In this document: positions 11,495 to 23,200 of the stretch, piece by piece
Layout: each line of letters opens with the position of its first letter
Numbering within the stretch: position 1 is the stretch's first letter
Assembly: GCA_028284955.1 (NCBI GenBank)
Contig: JANQQS010000202.1
Coordinates: forward strand, 1 to 36,449
Direction: 5' to 3'
DNA length: 36,449 nucleotides
Source of the DNA: Myxococcota bacterium
GTDB taxonomy: Bacteria; Myxococcota_A; Polyangia; Polyangiales; Houyiibacteriaceae
Translations under genes and position numbers: made by a program
Notes under the pieces: model-generated
Seen by the model: the letters and a program-made list of their open reading frames with translations, nothing else
Database searches by the model: none
What the model was told of the DNA's origin: nothing

Positions 11495-13075
11495 ATGCAG
11501 CGAAGACGCTTTTTGTCGGCGTGTGCAGCGGCCTCGGTCTCAGCATCGCTTAAGTTCCCAAGCCACGCGCGCGCGCACGACGCCTTGGGGCTCCACCTAG
11601 GCACCCCCGAAGAGTTCAGCTTCGCGCGTCTATGTGATCAGGCACGCGCACGCGCACGCCAACCCTACCGGAAGCCCTCCCCTACCGCGCCGGAGAGCAC
11701 GCTCCAAGAAATTGACTACGACGCGTATCAGAAGATCCAGTATCGACCTGAGCGCGAGCTTTGGCACCGGGATCGCAACCGTTTTCCGGTGCGCTTGTTC
11801 CATCTCGGTCGAGCATTTCAACTTCCGGTGCAGGTACACATCGTGGCGCATGGCCGCGCGCGAGCCGTCACGTACTCGTCCGAACTCTTCGAATACGGCG
11901 ACGCCGGGCTCGCACGCCGCTTGCCTCCAAACCTGGGCTTCGCAGGCTTTCGCGTGATGAACGGCGGAGGCGACGAACGAGACTGGCTCGCATTCGCGGG
12001 CGCAAGCTACTTTCGCAGCTCCGGCGCGCTGGACCAATACGGGCTTTCCGCCCGCGGCATCGCCATCGACACGGCCATGCCCCATCCCGAGGAGTTCCCT
12101 CGCTTCACGAGCTACTGGATCGATCAGTCACGAGGCAATCAGCACATCGTCGTCTACGCGCTTCTTGACGGACCCAGCGTGACGGGCGCGTATCGTTTTG
12201 ATTGCAGCCGTCGCCGTGGTCCTACGATGGATGTGAAGGCGCGCGTGTTCGTACGCAAAAACGTTTCGCGACTCGGCATCGCTCCGCTCACCAGTATGTT
12301 TTGGTTTGCAGAAAATAATCGTCATCAAGCAACCGATTGGCGACCGGAAGTGCATGACAGCGATGGCCTCGCGATTTGGAACGGGAGAGACGAACGCCTC
12401 TGGCGCCCCCTCAACAACCCCGGCGGTGTCCGCACCAGCACGTTCGAAGATGAACACCCAAAGGGGTTTGGTCTGATGCAACGCGACCGAAACTTCCAAA
12501 ACTACGAAGACGACGGCGTCTTTTATGATCGCCGACCAAGCGTATGGGTCGAGCCGCGGGGAAAATGGGGAGCAGGCGCCGTCCAGCTCGTAGAGATACC
12601 CACCGACGATGAAGTGTTCGACAACATCGTGGCATATTGGGTCCCCAAACGAGCCGCCAGCGCCAAGAGCGAATTTCGCTTCGACTACCGTCTCCACTGG
12701 AAACGCCATGCCCCATTCATGCCCCGGTCGCTCGCACGCGTCTGGCATACGCGAATCGGTCGCGGCGGGGTCCCGGGCCAACCGCGACCGAAGGGCGTCA
12801 TCAAGTTTGCCATCGACTTCGGCGGAGGGGCGCTCGCCAAACTCGACACCAGCAAACACGTGCGCCCTGTTGTGACCACCTCACGCGGCCGAATCATCAA
12901 CCCCTATGCGCTGAAGGTTGTGGGCACAAAAAAGTGGCGCGCGGTGTTCGATCTTCGCGCGCCTGGATCGGAGCCGGCTGAGCTCCGTTGCTTTTTGCAA
13001 CGCGGTCGCGAAACCATGTCCGAGACATGGCTCTATCAACACCTCCCGTTCGAATTCGATCCCTCTAGCGGCTAG
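11495..13075 (+). CDS. opgD: Glucan biosynthesis protein D (OpgD, MdoG family), Tat-exported
   Basis: OpgG and OpgD proteins are periplasmic and act on the glucan backbone made by OpgH. The 526 residues have an N-terminal MQRRRFLSACAAASVSAS, a twin-arginine (Tat) signal. This favours OpgD over the Sec-exported OpgG. The mature protein begins around the ARAHD stretch. The MdoG domain covers almost the whole chain, with family-like segments such as YDAYQKIQYRPERELW, LFHLGRAFQLPVQVHIV, PHPEEFPRFTSYWIDQ and APLTSMFWFAEN. I chose the ATG at 11495 because it starts at the Tat signal. The frame is open upstream from 11417 but that part has no signal-like character. The gene is divergent from opgH, and its 3' end overlaps the methyltransferase 3' end by 11 bp. 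Confidence 0.95.
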   Translation: MQRRRFLSACAAASVSASLKFPSHARAHDALGLHLGTPEEFSFARLCDQARARARQPYRKPSPTAPESTLQEIDYDAYQKIQYRPERELWHRDRNRFPVRLFHLGRAFQLPVQVHIVAHGRARAVTYSSELFEYGDAGLARRLPPNLGFAGFRVMNGGGDERDWLAFAGASYFRSSGALDQYGLSARGIAIDTAMPHPEEFPRFTSYWIDQSRGNQHIVVYALLDGPSVTGAYRFDCSRRRGPTMDVKARVFVRKNVSRLGIAPLTSMFWFAENNRHQATDWRPEVHDSDGLAIWNGRDERLWRPLNNPGGVRTSTFEDEHPKGFGLMQRDRNFQNYEDDGVFYDRRPSVWVEPRGKWGAGAVQLVEIPTDDEVFDNIVAYWVPKRAASAKSEFRFDYRLHWKRHAPFMPRSLARVWHTRIGRGGVPGQPRPKGVIKFAIDFGGGALAKLDTSKHVRPVVTTSRGRIINPYALKVVGTKKWRAVFDLRAPGSEPAELRCFLQRGRETMSETWLYQHLPFEFDPSSG

Positions 13076-14267
13076 CGAGCGCGATGAGATGTTCTTCTCT
13101 CGCTTCCCCGCTGGTCCAATCGGGACGAGTTTGCGATGCGCTCGCCATCACTTTGAGACCTGTTCGAGAAGCGAGCCGGTCAAGCTGCGTGTCAGCCGGT
13201 ACTCGACGGTCGCCCAGCTGGCCATCGCCGATCAATATCAGGACGAGTCCCTCGGGCGAAAGCACTGCGGCGATGCTTTGAAGCGCCTCAGAAAGCTGCG
13301 CATCCCATTGGGGAAGTTTGTTGGCTCGATTGAGGTCTCGACGCGCGCCGATTTCGGACGATTGAAAGCGAGCGGTATCGAGCCCGAGCCACGCGCAACG
13401 CAAACGGTGTTGGTCGACATAGTCATAGGTGCCGCCGTAGGGAGGCGATGTGAGAACAAGATCGACTGTTTGGTTGGACAGTAGGCTCGCCAGCTTGCGA
13501 ACGTCTCCTTCGATGAATCGAGCGGTCGGGGCGTTCTCAGGCATCGCGCGACGTAGCGCCCTCCAACGGTCGGCCAGTTCGTTCCCTCGGCGCTCGAAAA
13601 ATTCCGTAGGGAGACCTTTGCGAATGCGCCTCGGCACTCGCCGCTCCGAGGTATCTGCATTCTTGTGGCTAAACTTGACGGAAATCGCGCTGAGCAACAC
13701 GAGCATTGCCCGCTGGTCGGATTCGTCGGTCACGCAGAGGATTTCCTTGTACAGACCGCCAAGCTCCTTGACGACGTGACCGGAATACCAGCTCGCGGCC
13801 TCGCGCGATATTGGCGCACGTACCGGAACTCGTGCGCGCACTCGTTCTTCGCTGCGCTGCGAAACTGCGCGCAGACTCTTCAAGAACGCACGAACGGATC
13901 GCTCGGAACGACGCTCCGACTTTACCTCGCCAATGCGTACCGCAAGCGGGTTGAGGTCAACCCCAATCGCCGCACGGCCGTGCACCCGGGATTCAATGAC
14001 TACAGTTCCGCTCCCGCAAAACGGATCGAGCACGCTACCTCCTTCACGGCATAGCGGAATCAGCGTGCGCGCAATGGCAGGATGCATGCGCGCGGGATAG
14101 GCATGGAAACCATGAGTCAGCGAATCTGGGGGCTCCTCTTGTGACGCGCGAATCGCAGTTGCGAGCTGGCGCGCCAGCTCTGGATCTCCAGCCGACCGAA
14201 TCGCTCCGCCTGGTTGACTCAGCGGTTCGCGAGACCGGCGCGATGGCCGGCGCTCTCTGGTGGTCAT
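13065..14267 (-). CDS. SAM-dependent nucleic-acid methyltransferase (TRM11/N4-N6 amino-MTase type)
   Basis: The 400 residues contain the two signature motifs of amino-methyltransferases. The SAM-binding motif DPFCGSGTVV is at 81-90, followed by GVDLNPLA at 102-109. The catalytic SPPY is at 274-277, in TSPPYGGTYDYVDQH. An N-terminal THGFHAYPARMHPAIAR (51-67) precedes motif I, as in a group annotated as site-specific DNA or TRM11-like RNA methyltransferases. The motif order (FxGxG before SPPY) and the long linker between them leave the substrate, DNA or RNA, open. No restriction endonuclease lies nearby. The ATG at 14265-14267 overlaps the stop of the giant TPR gene as ATGA, so it is probably translated with that gene. 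This makes it an unexpected last member of the gliding-type operon. Its 3' end overlaps opgD by 11 bp on the other strand. Confidence 0.9.
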   Translation of the reverse strand: MTTRERRPSRRSREPLSQPGGAIRSAGDPELARQLATAIRASQEEPPDSLTHGFHAYPARMHPAIARTLIPLCREGGSVLDPFCGSGTVVIESRVHGRAAIGVDLNPLAVRIGEVKSERRSERSVRAFLKSLRAVSQRSEERVRARVPVRAPISREAASWYSGHVVKELGGLYKEILCVTDESDQRAMLVLLSAISVKFSHKNADTSERRVPRRIRKGLPTEFFERRGNELADRWRALRRAMPENAPTARFIEGDVRKLASLLSNQTVDLVLTSPPYGGTYDYVDQHRLRCAWLGLDTARFQSSEIGARRDLNRANKLPQWDAQLSEALQSIAAVLSPEGLVLILIGDGQLGDRRVPADTQLDRLASRTGLKVMASASQTRPDWTSGEAREEHLIALASR

Positions 14268-17200
14268 ACCTGGATTTGAATCCCGAGCTTTTCGCGCAAC
14301 CGGAAGTAGTTTTCCGATACGGAAAACAAGACGAGCTCTTTCACTTTTTCCTTAGGCGTGAGATCAGTGCTGCCTTCGGGAGGCAAGGCCTGAATCATGC
14401 GCGTCGCGGTATCGAGATCGTTGCAGACCAAGAAGCCTGCGCGAATCCCCGTAACCTCAACGACCTGCATCCAGCGCTTGATATCCGCCTGACCGCCGCT
14501 CTCCATCAACTTGCGGCATACCTGACGCAGACCATCAAGCTGCGCCGGCTGCACATGAGGTGCGAGCTGCTGCACCCAGGCCTCCACCTGCGGATCCGCC
14601 GGGCTCACTCCCGCCATCCGCATGCCCGCGAGGAGCACCATGCGAAGTTCGGTGTGCGACGTGAGCAGTGTGCGAACGAAATGCTCGTGTTTGTAGTAGT
14701 TGAGGAAGCGACCGAGCACGAACGCCAGGTCCTGTGGGCTGTAGCCGCTAAGCAACGTCGCGCCCGCAACCACCGTCGGCGGATTGCTTCCCGGCATATG
14801 CGCGAGCCCGCCTTGGCTTTGCTGTTCGAGAAAGAGCCGCGGCGCAATGGGTATGTCGAGCACCTGAAGCACGAACCCAAACGTTCTCACGAAGGTCACC
14901 GTGGAGCTCGCGATATCCACCGGCTTCTTCCGGGCGAGCCCCAGCGATTTGTCGGTGGTCGATTTGACGGCGTGCACCGCGGGTGCGAGCAGCTCCATGA
15001 TCTTGCTCACGTACCGATCTTCATCAGGATGGAAGAGGTCGTTGAACCATGCATTGCGATCCACACGCGACTGCGGGCGAATCATTCCCTGGCTGCGGTA
15101 CTGAGCATAGAACTGTTGCTGCTCGGCGTCGGCCTTTTTGAGAAAGCTCAGAGTCGCTGAAAGACACCATGCTTTGTCGTAGGCTCGCGCATCGAAGTAG
15201 AGCTTGTAGAGCGCTCGGTACGACTCCACGCGATAGGGATCCTGGCGGAGCAACCACTGGTGCTCATTGATCGCCTCACCAACGCGCTCGGGCATCATGG
15301 TGTAGATCTCAGCGAGAATCTGGTGCTGCTGCGCGACTTCGGGCTTGAGCTGCGAGGACATCTGAAACGCCTCGGCCGCAGCATCGAAGTTCTTCTGGCG
15401 ATCTCGGTAGACGATGCCGAGCGTATGCCAAAGATTGAACTCGAGGTCGGTCTTGCCCTGTCCAATCACTCGGTGAAGCATCTTTCGATACGCGCGTTCG
15501 AGCCCTTTCCAGTCTTTCTTTGCAGTGAAGATCTTGTTGATGGCTTCAAACGGCTTGAGCTGATCCGCATCCATGTCCAGGGCAGAGTTGAACTTAGCCA
15601 CCGCTGCGTCGTGGTCTTTCAACTCGTCGCGCAAAATAACACCGACCGTATAGGCGTACTTCGCTTTCGCAGCCGGCCGCTCATCAAGGTCGGCAATGCG
15701 GTCGATCACCGATACGGCGTTCTCCCATTGCTTGGTGGTCTGGTACGCACCGAGCAACTTGTGGAGTACGACGTGATTCTTCGGCTTGAGGTCCGCCGCG
15801 TCGGCGTAGTTTTGAATCGCCCGCTGCATATTCGCCAAGCGTTCGCTCCAAAGGTCGCCAATCTCGTCGTAGAGCGAGAAACACTCGTCTTCGTCGGTCG
15901 CGACTTCAAGAATCGTCTTCTTGAAATGGATCACCTGCTCCCATTCGTTCTGCGACGAATAGAGATCGACCATGGCCTCCAACGTGGGACGATGGTGCGA
16001 ATCTTCCTCAAGCGCCTTGTCGAACATGTTGAGCGCCTTGCGCCGCTCTCCCTGCTCGCGTTTGATCACGCCCAGGCAGTGAAAAATGCCTGTGATCTCT
16101 TCCCGCCCGAGTGAATCGCGATGATGCACGAGCAGCATTTGATAGTACTTGAACGCCTTGTCCCACTGCTGCGCTCGATAGTGCGCAGCCGCCAAGCCAA
16201 TGAGCGAAGGCAAGTGCGTTGAGTTCAACTGGTAAGCACGGGTCAGGGCCTTGATGGCTTCTTCGTCTTGCCCGAGTTCGGAAGCGGTTTCGCCCAGCAT
16301 GAATGCCAGCCGATGTTGTTCTTCAGGCTCGCGTTTGCTTGACCGTTTGACGAGCATCTGAAGCAGCGGGAATGCTGCATCCGGCTTGCCGTGCGAGACG
16401 TATTCTTCGACGAGAGGAAGCGCCGCGTCTTCGTTGTCCGAGTCGCGCTCATACGCCGATTCAAACATTTCGATGCCGTGGTCGTGCTCGTCGAGTTGCT
16501 CATCGTAAATGCGACCGAGCTCGACCAGTAGTTTCGATACGACGCGTGGGTTTTCCGTATGCGCGGCCTCTTGTTCCAACACACGCGCCGCTGCGATCCA
16601 ATCACCCGAATCGCAATGAATCTTGCGCATCGCTTCGAGCGACGGAAGGTGACCTGGCTCGAGGTCGACCGCTGTTTGGTAGTGCTCAAGCGCGGAAACG
16701 CGGTCTCCAAGCTCATCGTCAAGAATACGACCCATGCGGTATTTCAGGTCGACCTGCTGGGTGGGTTCGCTCAGCAATCTCGCGAGTTGCTCCATCATCT
16801 CCAGCGCGGAAGAATGCTCTCCTCGCTTGTCGTACAGCCGGGTCAGCGCGTCGAGCGCCTCCGCGTCGTCCGCGTTCATGTTCAGAACGTTCAGGTACGA
16901 ATCGATCGCGCGATCATCGTCGCTGAGTTCGTTGGCGTAAACCTCTCCCACCGCTTTGAAGATTCGTATCTTCTCCGCGCGATCCGGCGTCGCTGAGACA
17001 TGACGTTCGTAGGTTCCGATCAGATCGTCCCAACGCTGCATTCCGTGGTACAGTCGCGCCAGCCCGTTCAAGGCTTCGTCGTGGGTCGGATCAATATCCA
17101 GCACGAGCTCGAGTCTCTCGGCGGCGTGGTCAGGACGAAGGAACTCGCTTTCTTCCATCGCGGCCAAGCGCGTGAGAATCGATACCCGCTCCTTCTCGGT

Positions 17201-20200
17201 GGTGACGACTTCGTACTGAGACTGCAATACCTCAAGCAAAGACGGCCATTGCTCAGTATGCGTGTACAGGCGCTCAAGTCCACGCAGCGCGCTCAGGTTG
17301 CGGTCATCGGCCGAAAGAACATCTCGATAGATTTCGATCGCCGCCTGAACATCGCCAATGCGCGTTTCATATGCCTCCGCGATATTCAGCTTCGCTTCGA
17401 GCACTGCATCCGGCTCCTCGAGCGCGTCCGCCTTTCGTTTGAGCACATCGAGCAACTCATTCCAGCGACCTTTTTCGCGATAAATACGCTCGAGGGCCTC
17501 GAGCGCGGGAACGTTCTGCGCCTCTTCGGAGAGCGCACGCTGAAAGTAGCCCTCGGCCTGCTCGGGAAGGCCCAGGTTTTCCTGGGCCAGCTCGCCCATC
17601 TGAACGAACGTCTCTGCGCGGACCACGTTGTCGTCAGTCATCTCGACCAGCCGACCGAGCACCTGCGCGAGCGTTTCCCACTGCTGGGTGGTGCGGTAGA
17701 GCTCGGCCATTTGACGCATCGCGGGAACGTTGCCGGGGTCGAGCGCCAAGATTTGCTGGTAATAAGGAATCGCGTATTCAGGGTGGCCCAGATGCTGGCC
17801 GTACCAACGGGCGCAGTGAAGACAGATCGCAATTTTGGTCGGCGGATCTTCAACCTGGCGAAGCGCTTCGTTGGCGCTGTTGAGCAATTCGTTCCACCGG
17901 TTGGTGGCACCCGTTACGCGCTCGAGCTCTGCCGAGGTTACGTTGTCTGAAAAGTTGATGCTCCAAGCAAGCTGGAGCGCCTCGAACGCTTGTTCCTTGT
18001 CGTCGAGTTGCTCCTCGTAGACTTCGGCCACGTTCCGCAACAGCCCAACTTGCTCGTCTCCATCCTCGGTGGCATCGGCGCGACCAAGGTACATCTCGAT
18101 CAGGTCCTCCCAGCGACCGGCCTCTTTGTGCAGCTGCTCGAGTCGCTCGAAGGCCAGTTCGTGCATCGGCTCGGTTTCGAGAATCCTCTGATACGCTGAT
18201 GTCCCACGATCCGGATCGCCGACCGATTCCGCCCACATATTCGCGATTTCGATAAGCTGCTCGATCTTTCGCTCGGCAGGCTCAAGCACCTGGGCCCGGC
18301 GCTCCATCACCCGAATCGCGTCTTCGGACATTCCCTCGTCGCGGTGGATTCGCTCTAGCTCGTCCATCGCTTCGAAGTTGTGCGCGTTCAGGTCGAATAC
18401 ATGATTGTACGCCTCGACCGCATCCATCGGCTGCTGCAACTCGGAACTGTAGAGGCGACCGAGCTGCATATAGACGCTCTCCAGCGTCGAGTCGTCGAGC
18501 GTCGCTGCGCCCACCTCGATGATGCGATGCTGAAGGGTGTCGGCGAGCTCATGCCATTGACTGCTCGCGCGATAAATCTCCGCGATCTGAAAGAGTGCGT
18601 CGAGATTCGCGGGATCGATATCGAGCACGCGCTCCCAATTCTGAAGCGCGTTGCCCTCCCGTTCGAGCTTCTCGTACCAAATCCGGGCCAAATCGGCGTA
18701 GATCGCCATGCGCAGTTCATCGCTCTCCGCCACCGATACTTCGCGCTCGAGCACGTCGACGAGATCCGCCCAGTTGCTTTGGGTCGCGTAGATATTCCCT
18801 AGTGCGTTGAGCGATTCAGGGTCTTCGCCGCGCAAATCGAGAACCTGCCGCCACAGGTCGATCGACTTGTCGGGTTCGGTGAGCTGGTCAAAGCCCAAGC
18901 GGGCCATGCGCGCGAGAATGTCGGCGCGCGCGGTATCGCCCACCACCACATCCAGCTCTTTCTCAAACGTGTTGAACAGGTTCTGCCAATCTTGCAGTCG
19001 CGTGTAGATGTCTTCGAGCGCGCGAATCGATTCGGCATGCTCCGGCTCGAGCTCTTGCAGGATGTGCTGGTACGTTTGAATCGCTTCGTCGGTCTGGCCA
19101 AGGTCGTTCTCGAGGAGTTGTCCGAGCCGATAGTGAAGCTCGACCTGTTCGAGCCCTCGGTCCGAAGATGCAATCCGTTTTCTGAGCACATCCGCGAGCG
19201 CAACGTGTGCCCCGTGTTCTACGTAGATCCGGTCGAGTGCAACCAGCGTGTCTTCATCGTCGGGCTGCACCTTGAGCACATACCGGTACGTCTCCTCGGC
19301 TCGTGAGACGTCGCCAACTTCTTCCTCGTACACCCTCGCAAGACGTTTGCCGAGCAGCACTTGTTGTTCTTGGTTGGCGCTTGACTCGAGCGTATCGACG
19401 TACGTGCTGGCGAGTTGATGCCAACCATCGAGAATGCTTCCCAATCGCTCAACTTCCGCAATCGAGTGGTCGTGCGACGGGTCTTCCAAAAGCGCGCGCT
19501 GCATCCACACGAACGCGCGTTGATGATCCCCCGCGCGATCTTCGGCGATTTCCGCAATGCGGTGCATCATCGCGACTCGTTCACCAACATCTTCGTGGTG
19601 GGTAAGCTGAACCTCGTGCACGGTTACCAGCTGATCCCATGCTCCCTGCATACGGTAGAGCGGTTCGAGCACTTCACCGATCGCCACCGGCCGGACGCCT
19701 TGTTCAAAGAGCCGCTCGAGAGAATGCATCGCGGCAGTGTGTTCGGGGGCTGCCGCCAAAATTTCCTGATAGCGCTCGATCGCCTTGTCGACGTCGCCGA
19801 GATGGTTCTCGTACACCTGACCCAACCGAAACTGCAGCCCGAGAATATCGTCCGGCGTCGAAGCGACACTGATTTCTTTATCCAGAATGTCGGCGAGGTC
19901 AGCCCATCGTCCGGCGCTCTCGTAGAGTCGGTCGAGCGCTTCGATCGCCTGCAAATGCCCAGGGTCACCGTCGATGACGAGTCGATAGCGGTCCACCGCG
20001 GCGTCCACATCGCCAACCTGCACTTCGTAAATCTGCGCAGTGCGAAGCGCCATGTCCACAACGTCCTCCGGAGCCCCTTCGCGCAAGGAAGAAATCTCGA
20101 GATCGTAAAGCCGAGTTACTTCGCCCCAGCCGTTGATCTGTTCCGCCAGACGCTCGAGCGAGCTCAACGTATGTTCGTTTCGACTGTCCAAAGGAAGCGC

Positions 20201-23200
20201 TCGGGCATACGCCTCAAACGCCTGGGAAGGCTGGTCGACTTGGAACTCGCGAAGCTCGGCTACTTGGTGCAACAACTCAACCGCACGCAGCGGATCTTGT
20301 TCATGACGAATCTGCACTTCGTGCACGTCGATCAGCTTCGCCCACTCGCCAATCTGCCGATATACAGGCTCGAGAACCCCCGCTGCCGCGACCGGCTCCA
20401 TTCCCTCCGACACCATCGATTCTAACGCTTGCAGAGTAGGCTCGTGATCCGACACGACGTCGAGAATCTCTCGATAGATATCGACGGCGCGCAGCGCGTC
20501 TCCCAACTTGTGGTGCCACAAGTCGGCAATGCGGTAGCGATAGCTGATCACTTCACCCGGATCGACGGCCAGGTCGGCTTCCCGCTCCAGAACGCTCAGC
20601 AACTCTTCCCAGTTTGAAGTCGCCTGATAGAGCGCGTCGAGACGTCCAATGGCGGTGAGATCGTCTGGATCAATTTCGAGAATGCGCTGGTATGCGTCAA
20701 TGGCCTTCGCGCTATTTCCAAGCTCCCGTTCGTATACCGCGCCTACTTCGACGAAGAGACGCTTCTTTTCTTCCGGGTCCCCAACGATATCTGCTTTGCG
20801 GGTGTATACCCCAAGCAGATCTTCCCACTTTTCGAGCCTCAGATAGAGCTCGATAAGCTTGTCCATCGCGTGCTCGTCTTCGACGTCGATCTCGAGCACC
20901 GCATCAAAAACCTGAATCGCGTCCTGCGGTCGCTCGAGAATCTCCTCGTAGATGGAGGCCGCACGAAAGAGATAGTCTTTTTGCTCGTCCGGCATCTGCA
21001 GCATGCGAGACTTCGTAAGGTAGATTTGCGCCAGCTCGTCGTACCGCTCGTTCAGTTGGAACAGACGTTCGAGTGCAGTCGCCGCGCCAAGGTGTTGGTC
21101 GTCGAGCTGAAGCACGCGCTGGTAGTGTTCGATAGCGCCCGCATAATCCCCGAGCTGCTCTTCGCGAATCTCGGCCGCTTTGACGTGCAAGGTGGCAGCG
21201 AGCAACGGGTCCTCGACGCCCCTGACCTGGGTCTCGTAGACTTCCGCCAAATGTTGCGCGCCTCCAGTGAGGCGATTGAGCCGTTCTAATTGCTCCTGGG
21301 TCGCCTCGTTGGCAGGGTCCTCCGCCAGCGCGCGCGCAAAGCACTGAAAGGCTGACCCCGGGTCGTCCAGCGCGACTTCGTAGAGCTCCGCCATACGGTG
21401 CAGCAACTCGGCTCGTCGTTCCGGCGCGTTGGCATGGCGGGCCTGAATCTCGTGCACGCCAATCAGCTTTTGAAACTCGCTCTGGGACTGATAGATCGGC
21501 TCGAGGATCTCCGCGACGCCAACTTGGTGTTCCGGCTCCTGAATCAGGCGTTCGAGCGCCCCCAAAGCGATCTCGTTGTCCGGATGCTGCTCAAGAATTT
21601 CTCGATAGATCTCCACCGCGGCATCCACTGCATGCATGCGCTGCTCTCGCAGTTCGGCGAGCCGCAACATGAGGCGGACTTGAGCGTCAGGATCCGTCGA
21701 CATACTGAGTTGGCGATCCACATTGTCCGCCAAGTCGCTCCACAACTCCTGTCGCGCGTAAAGGTCGTCGAGCGCGGCCAACGCCCGCGTGCTTGTCGGA
21801 TCAAGCTCTAGAATCTCCTTGTAGATTCCGATGGCATGGTCCGGCTGCTGCAAAAACTCATCATGAATCGCGGCCATCTGCGCCAGCAGCTCTTCTTTTT
21901 CTGTCGGATCCGTGGATTGCTCGGCCCGCCGCCGAAGCACTGCACCGAGATCTCCCCAACGTTCAGTCCGCCTATAAAGCTCGTCGAGCGCGTTGAGCAC
22001 GCCGAGGTCTGAGGGATCAAGATCGAGCACGCGCCGATACGCGGATACCGCGCCATCGACGTCATTCAGCTGCAAGTCGGAGATTTCCGCTGCGCGAATC
22101 CACAGCGTCCGCGCGAGATCACCATTGTCGGTCGCGGCTGCGAGGCGCGATACAAGTTCGACGAGCTGGGGGAATTTCTCCTGCTCCACAGCAAGAACTT
22201 CCAAACGAGACAAGGTCTCTGCGCTTTCCGGCGCTTCCGACAAACCTTCGCTGAATGCCTCGAACGCGCGCCCCTGATCACCGAGCCGCGACCCGAACAC
22301 CTCGCCGATTTTCGTAAGCAAGCGAAGACGTTCGTCGCGATCCCCAGAGCCACGATGCAACACGCGAAGGGCTCGAATGAGCGGTTCCCAACTCTCTTGC
22401 ATTTCGTAGATCGGCGACAAAATGCCGGCTGCCTGATGTCCTACCGACTCATCATCCAGCAGCGACTCGAGCGCGTCGCGTGCACCGTCGTGTTCTGGAA
22501 GAATCGTGAGCACCTCGCGATAAAGATCTACCGCGCGAGCTTTTTCGGCTAGGTGAGCCTCGAGCACTCGACCGAGTCGAAACTTTAGTGCGGCCAGCTC
22601 CTCATCTCCATCGGGACCAAGGTCGATCTGGCGTTCGAGAATTTCTGCAAGCTCAGCCCACTTGGATTCCTGCTCGTACAAACGATCGAGTGCACGGAAC
22701 GCATCGACTTCCTCATCCCCATAGTCGGACAGGATCGCTTGGTAGGCAGCCACGGCTTGCTGAGAATCCGCGAGCTCTCGTTCCCAAAGCGATGCTCGCT
22801 CGTAGGCGATTTTTCGCCTTAGCTCTGGATCGGCTTCAAGCTCGAGCCGGCGTTCGTAGATACCGAGGAGATCCTGATATTGGGAGGTTTGACGATATAG
22901 CTCGCCGAGCGCTTCGATGGCCTCATTGTGATCGCCCCGGGCATCGTACACAGCTCGGTACTGGCTGATCGCTTCTTCCACCCGGCCGACACGCGCCAGC
23001 ACACGCGCACAGCTCATGCGCAACTCGATGCCGTCATCTTCCGAAGGGGCGGCTTCAACCGCGGATTGATACACCGCGAGAAGGCGATCCCATCCACCTT
23101 CCACGCGTTCCGCTAGTCGCTCCACATCCTCGCGGATCACGTCTAGGCTGGGCGCGAGACTGAATGCTTCAACGAACTTGTCGAACGCGGTATCCGGCGC

